Shown here piece by piece: positions 56,563-64,000 of a stretch of 64,000 bases of DNA. Under the pieces are notes generated by a model. It was not told where the DNA came from and searched no databases. It saw only the letters and a program-made list of their open reading frames with translations. Source of the DNA: Sphingopyxis fribergensis (GTDB taxonomy: Bacteria; Pseudomonadota; Alphaproteobacteria; Sphingomonadales; Sphingomonadaceae); NCBI RefSeq assembly GCF_000803645.1, contig NZ_CP009122.1, positions 658,501 through 722,500 of the forward strand. The letters are read 5' to 3'. The stretch's first letter is position 1, and each line of letters begins with the position of its first letter. A program made the translations under genes and the position numbers.

Positions 56563-57483
56563 ATGGCGTCCGTCGACAGCGAAGTTTCGCGCGGCACACA
56601 ATTGCTTCTGTCCACGCAGGCCGAGGTTGCCACCGGCATCGACCGTCTGTTCGACCAATTGCTGCCCGTACCCCTCGATCCGCGCGGTCCGCTTTATGAA
56701 GCGATGCGCCACGCAGCGATTGCGGGCGGCAAGCGGCTGCGTCCGCTGCTGGTACGCGCCGCGGGCGACCTGTTTCACGTCGACCGCGCGCTGACCCTGC
56801 GCGTCGGCGCGGCGGTCGAGGCGATGCACGTCTATTCGCTGATCCACGACGATCTGCCGTGCATGGACGATGACGATATGCGCCGCGGCAAGCCGACGGT
56901 GCACAAGGCGTATGACGAAGCGACCGCAGTGCTCGCGGGCGATTCACTCCATGCCCTCGCCTTCGAATGGCTGTGTGACCCGGTGACCAGCGCCGATCCC
57001 TTCGTGCGCGGCGAACTCTGCTGCGAACTTGCGCGCGCCGCGGGGCCGGCGGGCATGGCGGGCGGGCAGATGATGGATCTTGCCGCCGAGACGTCGAATT
57101 TCGACCTGCCGACAGTGACGCGGCTGCAACAGCTCAAGACCGGGGCACTGATCGCCTTTTCGGTCGAGGCTGGCGCGATCCTCGCGCGTATCCCGCCCGA
57201 GGGCCGCGCACCGCTGCGCGCATATTCGCGCGACATCGGGCTCGCGTTCCAGATCGCCGACGACATCATGGACGTCGAGGGCGACGAGGCGCTCGCGGGC
57301 AAGGCGCTGCACAAGGACGAGGCCGCGGGCAAGGCGACCTTCGTCACATTGATGGGGATCGAACGCGCGCGCGAACAGGCGACGGCGCTCGTCGATCAGG
57401 CGATCGGGCATCTGGCGAGTTATGGCGGCGAGGCGGCGCTGCTGCGTGCGATCGCCCGCTATGTGGTGGAGAGGGACCGTTGA
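56563..57483 (+). CDS. ispA: farnesyl diphosphate synthase (polyprenyl synthetase)
   Basis: A 306-residue trans-polyprenyl synthase. The first Asp-rich motif is DDLPCMDDDD at 96-105 and the second DDIMD at 233-237, with the GGKRLRP substrate loop at about 55-61. It condenses IPP with DMAPP and GPP to FPP, feeding quinone, undecaprenol and carotenoid synthesis. It shares its stop with the coaD start (TGATG). Confidence 0.92.
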   Translation: MASVDSEVSRGTQLLLSTQAEVATGIDRLFDQLLPVPLDPRGPLYEAMRHAAIAGGKRLRPLLVRAAGDLFHVDRALTLRVGAAVEAMHVYSLIHDDLPCMDDDDMRRGKPTVHKAYDEATAVLAGDSLHALAFEWLCDPVTSADPFVRGELCCELARAAGPAGMAGGQMMDLAAETSNFDLPTVTRLQQLKTGALIAFSVEAGAILARIPPEGRAPLRAYSRDIGLAFQIADDIMDVEGDEALAGKALHKDEAAGKATFVTLMGIERAREQATALVDQAIGHLASYGGEAALLRAIARYVVERDR

Positions 57484-57989
57484 TGCGTATTGGGGTTTAT
57501 CCCGGAACCTTCGACCCGATCACGCTCGGGCATATGGATATCATTCGTCGCGGCGCGAAATTCGTCGACCGGCTGATCATCGGGGTGACCACCAATATCG
57601 CGAAATCGCCCCTGTTCGACGACGACGAGCGGATCGCGATGGTCAAGGCCGAGGTTGCGGGGATCGACGGCGACATCGAGGTCGTCGGTTTCAATTCGTT
57701 GCTGATGGACTTTGCCGACGCCCAGGGCGCGTCGATCATCGTCCGCGGCATTCGCGGTGTCACCGATTTCGAATATGAGTATCAGCTGACGGGCATGAAC
57801 CGCCAGCTCAACGACCGCGTCGAAACGGTTTTTTTGATGGCCGACGTCAGCCTTCAGCCGATCGCGTCGCGGCTAGTCAAAGAAATCGCGATCTTCGGCG
57901 GCGATATCCACAAATTCGTGACGCCTTCGGTGCGCGACGCCGTCGTGGCTCGCATCGCCGAGCGGGGACTGCTTCAGGGCGAGCGCTGA
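57483..57989 (+). CDS. coaD: pantetheine-phosphate adenylyltransferase
   Basis: A 168-residue CoaD. The nucleotidyltransferase motif YPGTFDPITLGH is at 6-17, and the C-terminal LVKEIAIFGGD segment is typical. It adenylates 4'-phosphopantetheine, the next-to-last step of CoA synthesis. It starts at the ATG overlapping the ispA stop and continues the xseB-ispA run. Confidence 0.95.
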   Translation: MRIGVYPGTFDPITLGHMDIIRRGAKFVDRLIIGVTTNIAKSPLFDDDERIAMVKAEVAGIDGDIEVVGFNSLLMDFADAQGASIIVRGIRGVTDFEYEYQLTGMNRQLNDRVETVFLMADVSLQPIASRLVKEIAIFGGDIHKFVTPSVRDAVVARIAERGLLQGER

Positions 57990-58076
57990 TACCGATCATT
58001 GAGCGTTCAGCTTTTTGCGGCTAGGGCCCGCCGACCGGGGCGCAAATTCCGATTTTCTTAACGAGGCCGATCCAGC

Positions 58077-58883
<807 letters not shown>

Positions 58884-58906
58884 GCGCGGAAACGCGCGCG
58901 AAGACC

Positions 58907-59941
58907 ATGCGCGTCGACGCCTTCGATTTCGATCTGCCGAACGAGCGTATCGCGCTTCGCCCCGCGCGGCCGCGCGATGCCGCGCGGATGCTCGTCGTCG
59001 ACGACGGCAAGATCGTCGATGCCGGGGTGCGCGACCTGCCCCAATGGCTGCGTCCGGGCGACTGCCTCGTCTTCAACGACACGCGGGTCATCCCGGCGCA
59101 GCTCGAAGGGCGTAGAGGCGACGCGAAAATCGGCGCGACCTTGCACAAGCGGATTGACCTGCGCCGCTGGCAGGCCTTCGTCCGCAATGCGAAGCGGCTC
59201 CGCGTCGGCGAGACGGTCGATTTCGGCGCGGGGGTCGAGGCCCTCGCCGAGGAACGGCTCGCCGACGGCAGCTTCATTCTGACCTTTGCGGGCGACGAGC
59301 CGGTCGAACTTCTGCTCGAGCGTGCGGGCACGATGCCGCTCCCCCCTTATATCGCGGGCAAGCGCGCGACCGACGAAGACGACCGCAGCGACTATCAGAC
59401 GATGTTTGCGCGCGAGGACGGCGCGGTCGCAGCGCCGACGGCGGCGTTGCACTTTACGCCCAAACTGCTCGATGCGCTGGCGGCGGCGGACATCGCGACC
59501 GAGACATTGACGCTTCACGTCGGCGCCGGAACCTTTCTGCCCGTGAAGGCCGACGACACCGAAGATCATGTCATGCACGCCGAATGGGGGCGGATCGAGG
59601 CCGATACCGCGGCGCGGCTCAACGCCGTGCGCGCCGCGGGCGGCCGCGTGATCGCGGTCGGCACCACGAGCCTGCGCCTGCTCGAAAGCGCGGCGCAGGA
59701 CGACGGCATCATCGCGCCCTTCGCGGGAGACACCGCGATCTTCATCACCCCCGGCTACCGCTTCAGGGCGATCGACGGGCTGATGACCAACTTCCACCTG
59801 CCGCGCTCGACATTGTTCATGCTGGTCAGCGCGCTGATGGGGCTGGAGACGATGCAGGCGGCTTATGCGCACGCGATTGCGCAGAGCTATCGATTCTACA
59901 GCTATGGCGATGCCAGCCTGTTGCTACCTCGCGCGAAATGA
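58907..59941 (+). CDS. queA: S-adenosylmethionine:tRNA ribosyltransferase-isomerase
   Basis: A 344-residue QueA with the usual blocks [12 protein letters not shown] near the N-terminus, [23 protein letters not shown] and [18 protein letters not shown]. It transfers the ribosyl group of SAM to preQ1 in tRNA during queuosine synthesis. tgt, its frequent follower, is absent; a terminator hairpin overlaps the stop and the pilus region begins 680 bases further on. Confidence 0.95.
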   Translation: MRVDAFDFDLPNERIALRPARPRDAARMLVVDDGKIVDAGVRDLPQWLRPGDCLVFNDTRVIPAQLEGRRGDAKIGATLHKRIDLRRWQAFVRNAKRLRVGETVDFGAGVEALAEERLADGSFILTFAGDEPVELLLERAGTMPLPPYIAGKRATDEDDRSDYQTMFAREDGAVAAPTAALHFTPKLLDALAAADIATETLTLHVGAGTFLPVKADDTEDHVMHAEWGRIEADTAARLNAVRAAGGRVIAVGTTSLRLLESAAQDDGIIAPFAGDTAIFITPGYRFRAIDGLMTNFHLPRSTLFMLVSALMGLETMQAAYAHAIAQSYRFYSYGDASLLLPRAK

Positions 59942-59966
59942 CCGGGGTTCCCGGTTAAGTTTGTTT
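59941..59966 (+). terminator. intrinsic terminator at the end of queA
   Basis: ACCGGG-GTT-CCCGGT (59941-59955) begins at the last base of the queA stop codon and is followed by TAAGTTTGTTT. The stem is short (6 bp) but GC-rich. Confidence 0.5.
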
Positions 59967-60413
59967 CATTGGCGCCGCCGGCGACCGGACGAATCGTGCG
60001 CCGGTCCCGCGGGCCCAAGCAATGAAAATATCTGCAGACACCGCACCGGTCAGGCAGCCATGCGCGCGAATCGCGACGTGATCGACATGCCGTGGCCGCC
60101 GCATAGCGGGCGCGCGATCCAATATAAATCTATGTTATAAAAAGGCTTTTCTGAGCCGACTGGGGTCTGTTCGGACGCTAACGACTCGTCGTGCCACTGT
60201 TCGATTTCGATACACCTTGGTCAAATCGGGCGTTTTCGGTCGCGTGCGTCGGATCAGGCCGCGCGGTCGGCCCGGCAAGCCGGTCGCGCGCGCCTTCATC
60301 CAACCAATAGGGCGCTAAGCTTTTAGAATGTGAGGCTTTACCGAGTTTCCGGAGGAATTTTGGTTGGTAAAATTAACTTTCGATTTAGCCGATTGGGATG
60401 GCGCTGCCGCTCA

Positions 60414-60427
60414 AAATTCTAGAATTT
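60414..60427. promoter_or_regulatory. 14-bp palindrome upstream of pilus genes
   Basis: AAATTCTAGAATTT is a perfect palindrome about 195 bases before the first pilin start, in an AT-rich stretch. The dyad would suit a dimeric regulator; which one is unknown. Confidence 0.4.
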
Positions 60428-60546
60428 CTGGGCATCCTTAATGTTTTAACCAATCATAAACGGTTGCGCTTCCCGTCCCGTCGTTTAATTAGTTGTTAAC
60501 CGCAGGGGGCAAGTCGCAGACTGGAAAAGTCTCCTCGGCGGTTGGG

Positions 60547-60585
60547 GAAGCGAAAAAGGGCGCCGTCGCCGGTGCCCTTCGCTTC
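60547..60585 (+). promoter_or_regulatory. hairpin in the leader of the first pilin gene
   Basis: GAAGCG (60547-60552) pairs with CGCTTC (60580-60585), and inner AAGGGC pairs with GCCCTT, giving a 39-base imperfect hairpin that ends 35 bases before the pilin ATG. No U-run follows. It may stabilise an abundant pilin message. Confidence 0.4.
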
Positions 60586-60620
60586 AGATGACACGACCAG
60601 TCTGTATGAGGGGAATTACC

Positions 60621-61172
60621 ATGAAGAAGCTTTTCGCTTTGGCCGCCATGTCGGCCATGCTTTCGACGCCTGCTTTCGCTGCGGATTCGGATTCGGAATC
60701 GTTCGACATTAACGCGAACGTTGCCGAAACCTGCACGATGGAAGGCATCAGCGACATCGAACTCGGCACGCTGTCGATCAACACCACCGCTGGCAGCAAC
60801 GCGCTGTTCCTCAACGGTGCGTCGGCCGACAACGCCGGTGAGTTCTGGCTGAGCTGCAACGACACCAATCGCATGTCGATCGTCCCGACCCTGGGCAAGC
60901 TGAAGAACCAGTCGCGCACGCTGCAGTCGGGTGATGACGCCGGCTTCAAGGACACGATCAACTATTCGGTCGCAGCCCTGAACTATCGCAACGGCTTTCT
61001 GCAGCCGTCGTACAACAGCCTGCTTGGCCCGCTGCTCCAGAACCAGAGCCGTGGTGCGATCCATCGCAAGATCGACATGGGCGCTGCTGTGACCCTGCTC
61101 GGCAACCTCGACGCCCGCCCGCTGGCTGGTGTCTACAAGGACACCGTGACCGTTACCGTCACGACCATCTGA
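60621..61172 (+). CDS. pilin-like secreted protein, first tandem copy
   Basis: A 183-residue secreted protein: signal peptide 1-20 (AFA-AD), two Cys (C38 and C79) that can form the disulfide typical of chaperone-usher pilins, and a C-terminal beta strand DTVTVTVTTI suited to donor-strand exchange. It resembles Csu/SCPU-like major subunits. It is clearly paralogous to the next gene. A GGGG-rich site precedes ATG 60621. A strong terminator follows it, so this copy is likely made in excess. Confidence 0.82.
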   Translation: MKKLFALAAMSAMLSTPAFAADSDSESFDINANVAETCTMEGISDIELGTLSINTTAGSNALFLNGASADNAGEFWLSCNDTNRMSIVPTLGKLKNQSRTLQSGDDAGFKDTINYSVAALNYRNGFLQPSYNSLLGPLLQNQSRGAIHRKIDMGAAVTLLGNLDARPLAGVYKDTVTVTVTTI

Positions 61173-61181
61173 TCCTGATCG

Positions 61182-61212
61182 CAGGGGAAGGGCGTCGCCC
61201 TTCCCCTGTTTG
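61182..61212 (+). terminator. terminator/attenuator after first pilin gene
   Basis: CAGGGGAAGGG (61182-61192) and CCCTTCCCCTG (61198-61208) form a perfect 11-bp stem with a CGTCG loop, followed by TTTGCC. Read-through would feed the downstream pilus genes at a lower level. Confidence 0.65.
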
Positions 61213-61265
61213 CCTTTCGGGCCGTCTATTCGATCATGATGCGGCCTCCTTTGGGAACATAATCC

Positions 61266-61817
61266 ATGAAAAAGCTCCTTATCGTCTCGCTCGGCGCGAT
61301 GCTCGCCTCGACGCCTGCCTTCGCCGCTGATTCGGACAGCGAAGCGTTCGACATCAACGCAAGCGTTGCCGAAACCTGCACGATGGAAGGCATCTCCGAC
61401 GTCGACCTTGGCACGCTGTCGATCAACACGACGGCCGGTTCGGGTGCGCTGCTGATCAACAACACGTCGGCTGACGAAACCAGCCCGTTCTGGGTCAGCT
61501 GCAACGAAAGCAACCGCATGCTGATCGACGCCGACCTTGGCGTCCTGAAGAACCAGACGCGCACCTTGGCCTCGGGCGATGACTCGGGCTTCAAGGACAC
61601 GATCAACTATTCGGTCTATGCGCTGAACTATTTGAACAGCGGTGCGGGTCCGGAACATAATTCGGCTCAAGGTTCGATCGGTCAGAACACGACCCGCGGC
61701 GCGATTCATCGCCAGGTTGAACTGCGCGCACGCGTGCGCGCCAACGAAAACCAGGACGCTCGCCCGCTGGCCGGCACCTATGAAGACACTGTTACGGTTA
61801 CCGTAACGACGATCTGA
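61266..61817 (+). CDS. pilin-like secreted protein, second tandem copy
   Basis: A 183-residue paralogue of the preceding protein, with the same signal-peptide class, the same Cys pair (AETCTMEGISD and WVSCNES), FKDTINYSV and the terminal DTVTVTVTTI. Differences cluster in the middle third, around the segment after ALNY. Tandem pilins may be alternative major subunits or a major and a tip subunit. A second terminator follows. Confidence 0.82.
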   Translation: MKKLLIVSLGAMLASTPAFAADSDSEAFDINASVAETCTMEGISDVDLGTLSINTTAGSGALLINNTSADETSPFWVSCNESNRMLIDADLGVLKNQTRTLASGDDSGFKDTINYSVYALNYLNSGAGPEHNSAQGSIGQNTTRGAIHRQVELRARVRANENQDARPLAGTYEDTVTVTVTTI

Positions 61818-61841
61818 TAGGTTTCGTTAACCAGATGAGGG

Positions 61842-61866
61842 AGGGGGAGCTTAATGCTCCCCCTTT
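61842..61866 (+). terminator. terminator after second pilin gene
   Basis: AGGGGGAGC-TTAAT-GCTCCCCCT is a perfect 9-bp stem (61842-61864) with a short pyrimidine run after it. It probably lowers transcription into the chaperone gene. Confidence 0.58.
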
Positions 61867-61913
61867 CAGTCTGTAGCGATGCTATCTTGCAAGAGCGTTT
61901 GGGGGAATTGGTC

Positions 61914-62708
61914 TTGTTCCGGAAATCTTTGATACTGGCGTTCGCCGCCGCAACCTTGGCCGTGGGCGCGAGTCCCGTCGAGGCGGCCCGGGTGACCCCG
62001 ATGACGGTCGAAATGGCGCCGACTGGTCGCGGATCGACCGCGCGTATCGAAGTCACCAACTCCGAAGACCGCAATTTGCCGGTCGAACTGCGGATGTACC
62101 GCGGCGATGTGAACGAGGCGGGCGAACTGACGCTCACCCCGGCCGACGAAAAATTCGTCGTCTTCCCGCCGCAGGTCGTGATCGCACCAAACGCACAGCA
62201 GGTTTTCCGGATTCAGTATTTGCCGAGCGAGCCGCTTACCAAGTCCGAAGTTTATTATGCCGCGGTCACCCAGATCCCCGTCGACCTCGATCCGACGATC
62301 TCGCGAATCCAAGTGGTGATGCGGTTCAACGTTCTGGTCAATATCGTACCCGAAGGCACCAAGGCTGAACCGGTCGTGACGTCCGCAAAGGCGCTGGTTC
62401 GCGAGACGGTAGTGCCGCCCGACGAGCGGCTTCCGGTCGATCAGCAGAAGCCCAAGACGGTGACCGAACGCGGCGTCGAGGTTCGCATCGAAAATCGCGG
62501 TACGCGCTTTTTCGCGGCTGGACGCACCGGCTGGACGATCGCCGGTACGCGCGAAGACGGCACCGCTTTTTCAGAATCGCGTACCGCCGGCCGGATGAGC
62601 GACGCGATCGGCTTTGGCCTTATTCCGCCCGGGGGGGCTCGCATCTTCTTCGTTCCGGTCGAAGAACCGCTGCGCGAGGAGGGCGTCAGCATCAAGATCG
62701 GAGAATGA
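61914..62708 (+). CDS. periplasmic pilus chaperone (PapD-like)
   Basis: A 264-residue chaperone with a signal peptide (FRKSLILAFAAATLAVGASPVEA) and two immunoglobulin-like domains. The N-terminal domain contains RIEVTNSEDRNLPVELRMYR and FRIQYLPSEP, as in chaperones of archaic (Csu-type) systems. TTG 61914 with GGGGGA 7 bases upstream gives the signal peptide directly; an ATG at 61854 lies within the terminator. It delivers the pilins to the usher encoded next. Confidence 0.85.
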   Translation: MFRKSLILAFAAATLAVGASPVEAARVTPMTVEMAPTGRGSTARIEVTNSEDRNLPVELRMYRGDVNEAGELTLTPADEKFVVFPPQVVIAPNAQQVFRIQYLPSEPLTKSEVYYAAVTQIPVDLDPTISRIQVVMRFNVLVNIVPEGTKAEPVVTSAKALVRETVVPPDERLPVDQQKPKTVTERGVEVRIENRGTRFFAAGRTGWTIAGTREDGTAFSESRTAGRMSDAIGFGLIPPGGARIFFVPVEEPLREEGVSIKIGE

Positions 62709-62744
62709 AGAAGGCGACGCGGGGCATTCAGGGGGTGGTTTAAG

Positions 62745-64000
62745 GTGATACGCTATTGTTCAAGCATCACATTGGCGTTGGTCGCGCTTCAGTCGCCCCA
62801 TGCCTATGCTGCGATGCAGGACCAAGGCCCGCCTGCGCCGCCCGCTGCCACGCCGCCTGCCGCTGCAACCGCGCAGCGCTGGACGCAATTGCAATTACCG
62901 CTGGTACGCAATGGGCAACTGAGCGGCGATATCATCGCCGAAGTGACGCCCGACGGTCAGGTCCGCTATGAACGGGCCTCGCTGCTTGAGCGACTGACTC
63001 CCTATCTTTCGCCGTCGGCGCGTGAAACCTTTGGCGCCTCCTTTGCGCAGGCCGCTTTCCTGACCTCGGCGGAGCTTGAAGCGGCTGGCGTTTTCCTGCG
63101 CTACAATCCGGCCCTGCTCGAAGTCGCGATCGAACGCATCGACCCCAATCTTGCCGCTGTGCAAACGCTTGGCCCGGTCATTAACGAAAGCCGGGTGCCC
63201 GTGACCCGGCAGCCCGAAGATTTCAGCGCCTATCTGAACGTCGTCGGCGATTTTCGCCTCGAAGATTTCAAAACGTTCGAGGATCCAGGGGTTCTCGTCT
63301 TCGGCGCCGCCCGTTTTCGGGGCGTCGTGGTCGAATTCGACGGCGGTTATGACCGGTCGATAACCGGCGGCGAAGGCAGCGGTTTCTATCGCCGCTCGGC
63401 GCGCGCGGTCTATGACGAGGTCGACAAGCTGCGTCGCTGGAGCGCGGGCGATCTCCAATTGTCGGGCATTCCCGTCATCTCGGGTGCGTTGCTGGGCGGC
63501 GTCGCCGTCGAAAAGGGCCGACGCGTATTTTCGGGCGGCGGTCCCGTCACCCAATTGGGCAGCCAGCAAATCTTGCTCGACCGAGATGCAACGGTCGAGG
63601 TGATGGTGGATGGCCAGCAGGTGCAGACCTTGCAGCTTGCGGCCGGGCCGTATGACCTGTCGCAACTGACGTCGCAATATGGCGGTCGCAACGCGCAATT
63701 GTTCGTCACCGACGTGACCGGGCGGCGGCAACTGGCCTCGTTCGATCCCTTTTTCGATCCGGTAGACCTGGGGTCGGGCGAGGACGAATATAGTGCGGGC
63801 ATCGGCTTTGTCGCGCGCGCGTTCGAGGCTTCGCCGAAATATGGCGGGTTGCCCGCTTTTTCCGGCTTTTATCGCCGCGGCATGACCAACCGCCTGTTGC
63901 TTGGCGGCGCCTTGCAACTGTCGGAGGATGTGCAGGTTGCGGGCGCCGAAATGGTCGTGTCGCCCAACAAAATTCCGGGCCGCATCGAGTTCTCGGGCGC
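62745..64000 (+). CDS. fimbrial outer membrane usher, N-terminal part (cut by right edge)
   Basis: About 418 codons of a usher run off the right edge. GTG 62745 follows GGGGGTGG and gives a signal peptide ending near HAYA-A. A Pro/Ala-rich segment (about 25-45) precedes the N-terminal domain. The plug-like region contains DATVEVMVDGQQVQTL and AGPYDLSQL, typical of ushers. It forms the pore that assembles and secretes the pilus. Gene order pilin-pilin-chaperone-usher fits an archaic-type chaperone-usher locus; a tip adhesin may lie beyond the window. Confidence 0.82.
   Translation, partial: MIRYCSSITLALVALQSPHAYAAMQDQGPPAPPAATPPAAATAQRWTQLQLPLVRNGQLSGDIIAEVTPDGQVRYERASLLERLTPYLSPSARETFGASFAQAAFLTSAELEAAGVFLRYNPALLEVAIERIDPNLAAVQTLGPVINESRVPVTRQPEDFSAYLNVVGDFRLEDFKTFEDPGVLVFGAARFRGVVVEFDGGYDRSITGGEGSGFYRRSARAVYDEVDKLRRWSAGDLQLSGIPVISGALLGGVAVEKGRRVFSGGGPVTQLGSQQILLDRDATVEVMVDGQQVQTLQLAAGPYDLSQLTSQYGGRNAQLFVTDVTGRRQLASFDPFFDPVDLGSGEDEYSAGIGFVARAFEASPKYGGLPAFSGFYRRGMTNRLLLGGALQLSEDVQVAGAEMVVSPNKIPGRIEFSG

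Larger units (their letters stand above)
59967..60620. other. long AT-rich region upstream of the pilus operon
   Basis: No gene is supported in about 650 bases. AT content is higher than in the rest of the window. Seen here are TATAA/TTATA arms (within 60122-60139), a 14-bp palindrome (60414-60427), several AT-rich blocks such as TTTAATTAGTTGTTAA near 60484, and a long hairpin just before the first pilin (60547-60585). It probably holds the regulated promoter of the pilus genes; I could not place a convincing -35/-10 pair. Confidence 0.6.

Overview
The window reads as a chromosomal segment of a GC-rich alphaproteobacterium of the order Sphingomonadales, most likely Sphingopyxis or a close relative. 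Grounds are the high-GC codon use, frequent GTG/TTG starts, dense 4-nt gene overlaps, a class II DAHP synthase, a Coq4-type protein, and short GAAN-loop palindromes of a kind I associate with sphingomonads. The genus is inferred. No rRNA, tRNA, CRISPR array, phage or classical insertion sequence was found. The gene at each edge is cut.

Layout. 0-2.9 kb: a partial unknown gene, a metallophosphoesterase/lipid-kinase-like pair and an alpha/beta hydrolase. 2.9-9.3 kb: two nucleotidyltransferases converging on a reverse operon (HIT protein, CDP-alcohol phosphotransferase, CDP-glycerol-transferase-like protein, HAD phosphatase, flippase); together these look like an envelope phospholipid or phosphoglycan pathway. 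9.4-11.8 kb: sdhB, a thioesterase and zapE, meeting a polysaccharide deacetylase tail to tail. 13.2-23.7 kb: a TCA block mdh - secreted orphan - sucD - sucA - sucB - GIY-YIG unit - lpdA, then an M20 amidohydrolase and a UPF0126 protein. sucC is absent from its usual place.

23.7-32 kb: MpaB-type protein, hydrolase, sppA, an epimerase-like protein, proB, a MipA/OmpV porin-like protein and obgE. 32-40.5 kb: a TetR regulator divergent from a ferritin-like hydrolase, small enzymes, an NfeD/SPFH pair, a CitE-like lyase, an M28 peptidase and aroG. 40.7-49.8 kb: a three-TM cyclic-nucleotide-fold protein, ArsC-like protein, phosphodiesterase, aldo/keto reductase, XRE regulator with a membrane partner, panB, then TPR protein-bamB-der-tusA and an orphan Hpt protein. 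49.7-60 kb: DUF418, coq4, DUF72, purL, small secreted and membrane proteins, and the xseB-ispA-coaD-cyclophilin-queA run. 60.6-64 kb: a chaperone-usher pilus operon with two tandem pilins, a chaperone and a truncated usher.

The most unusual signal is a set of paired, inverted hairpin units in intergenic gaps. At 19912-20296 two 28-bp units enclose a small GIY-YIG nuclease gene that fills the sucB-lpdA gap. The two units differ only at two positions, and these form one base pair of the hairpin (C:G in one copy, T:A in the other). The pair at 33948-34027 shows the same C:G/T:A difference with no gene inside. This resembles autonomous and non-autonomous copies of one element. A second signal is a 22-bp operator-promoter sequence found in front of the TetR/hydrolase pair and again 18 kb away in front of coq4, suggesting a small shared regulon.
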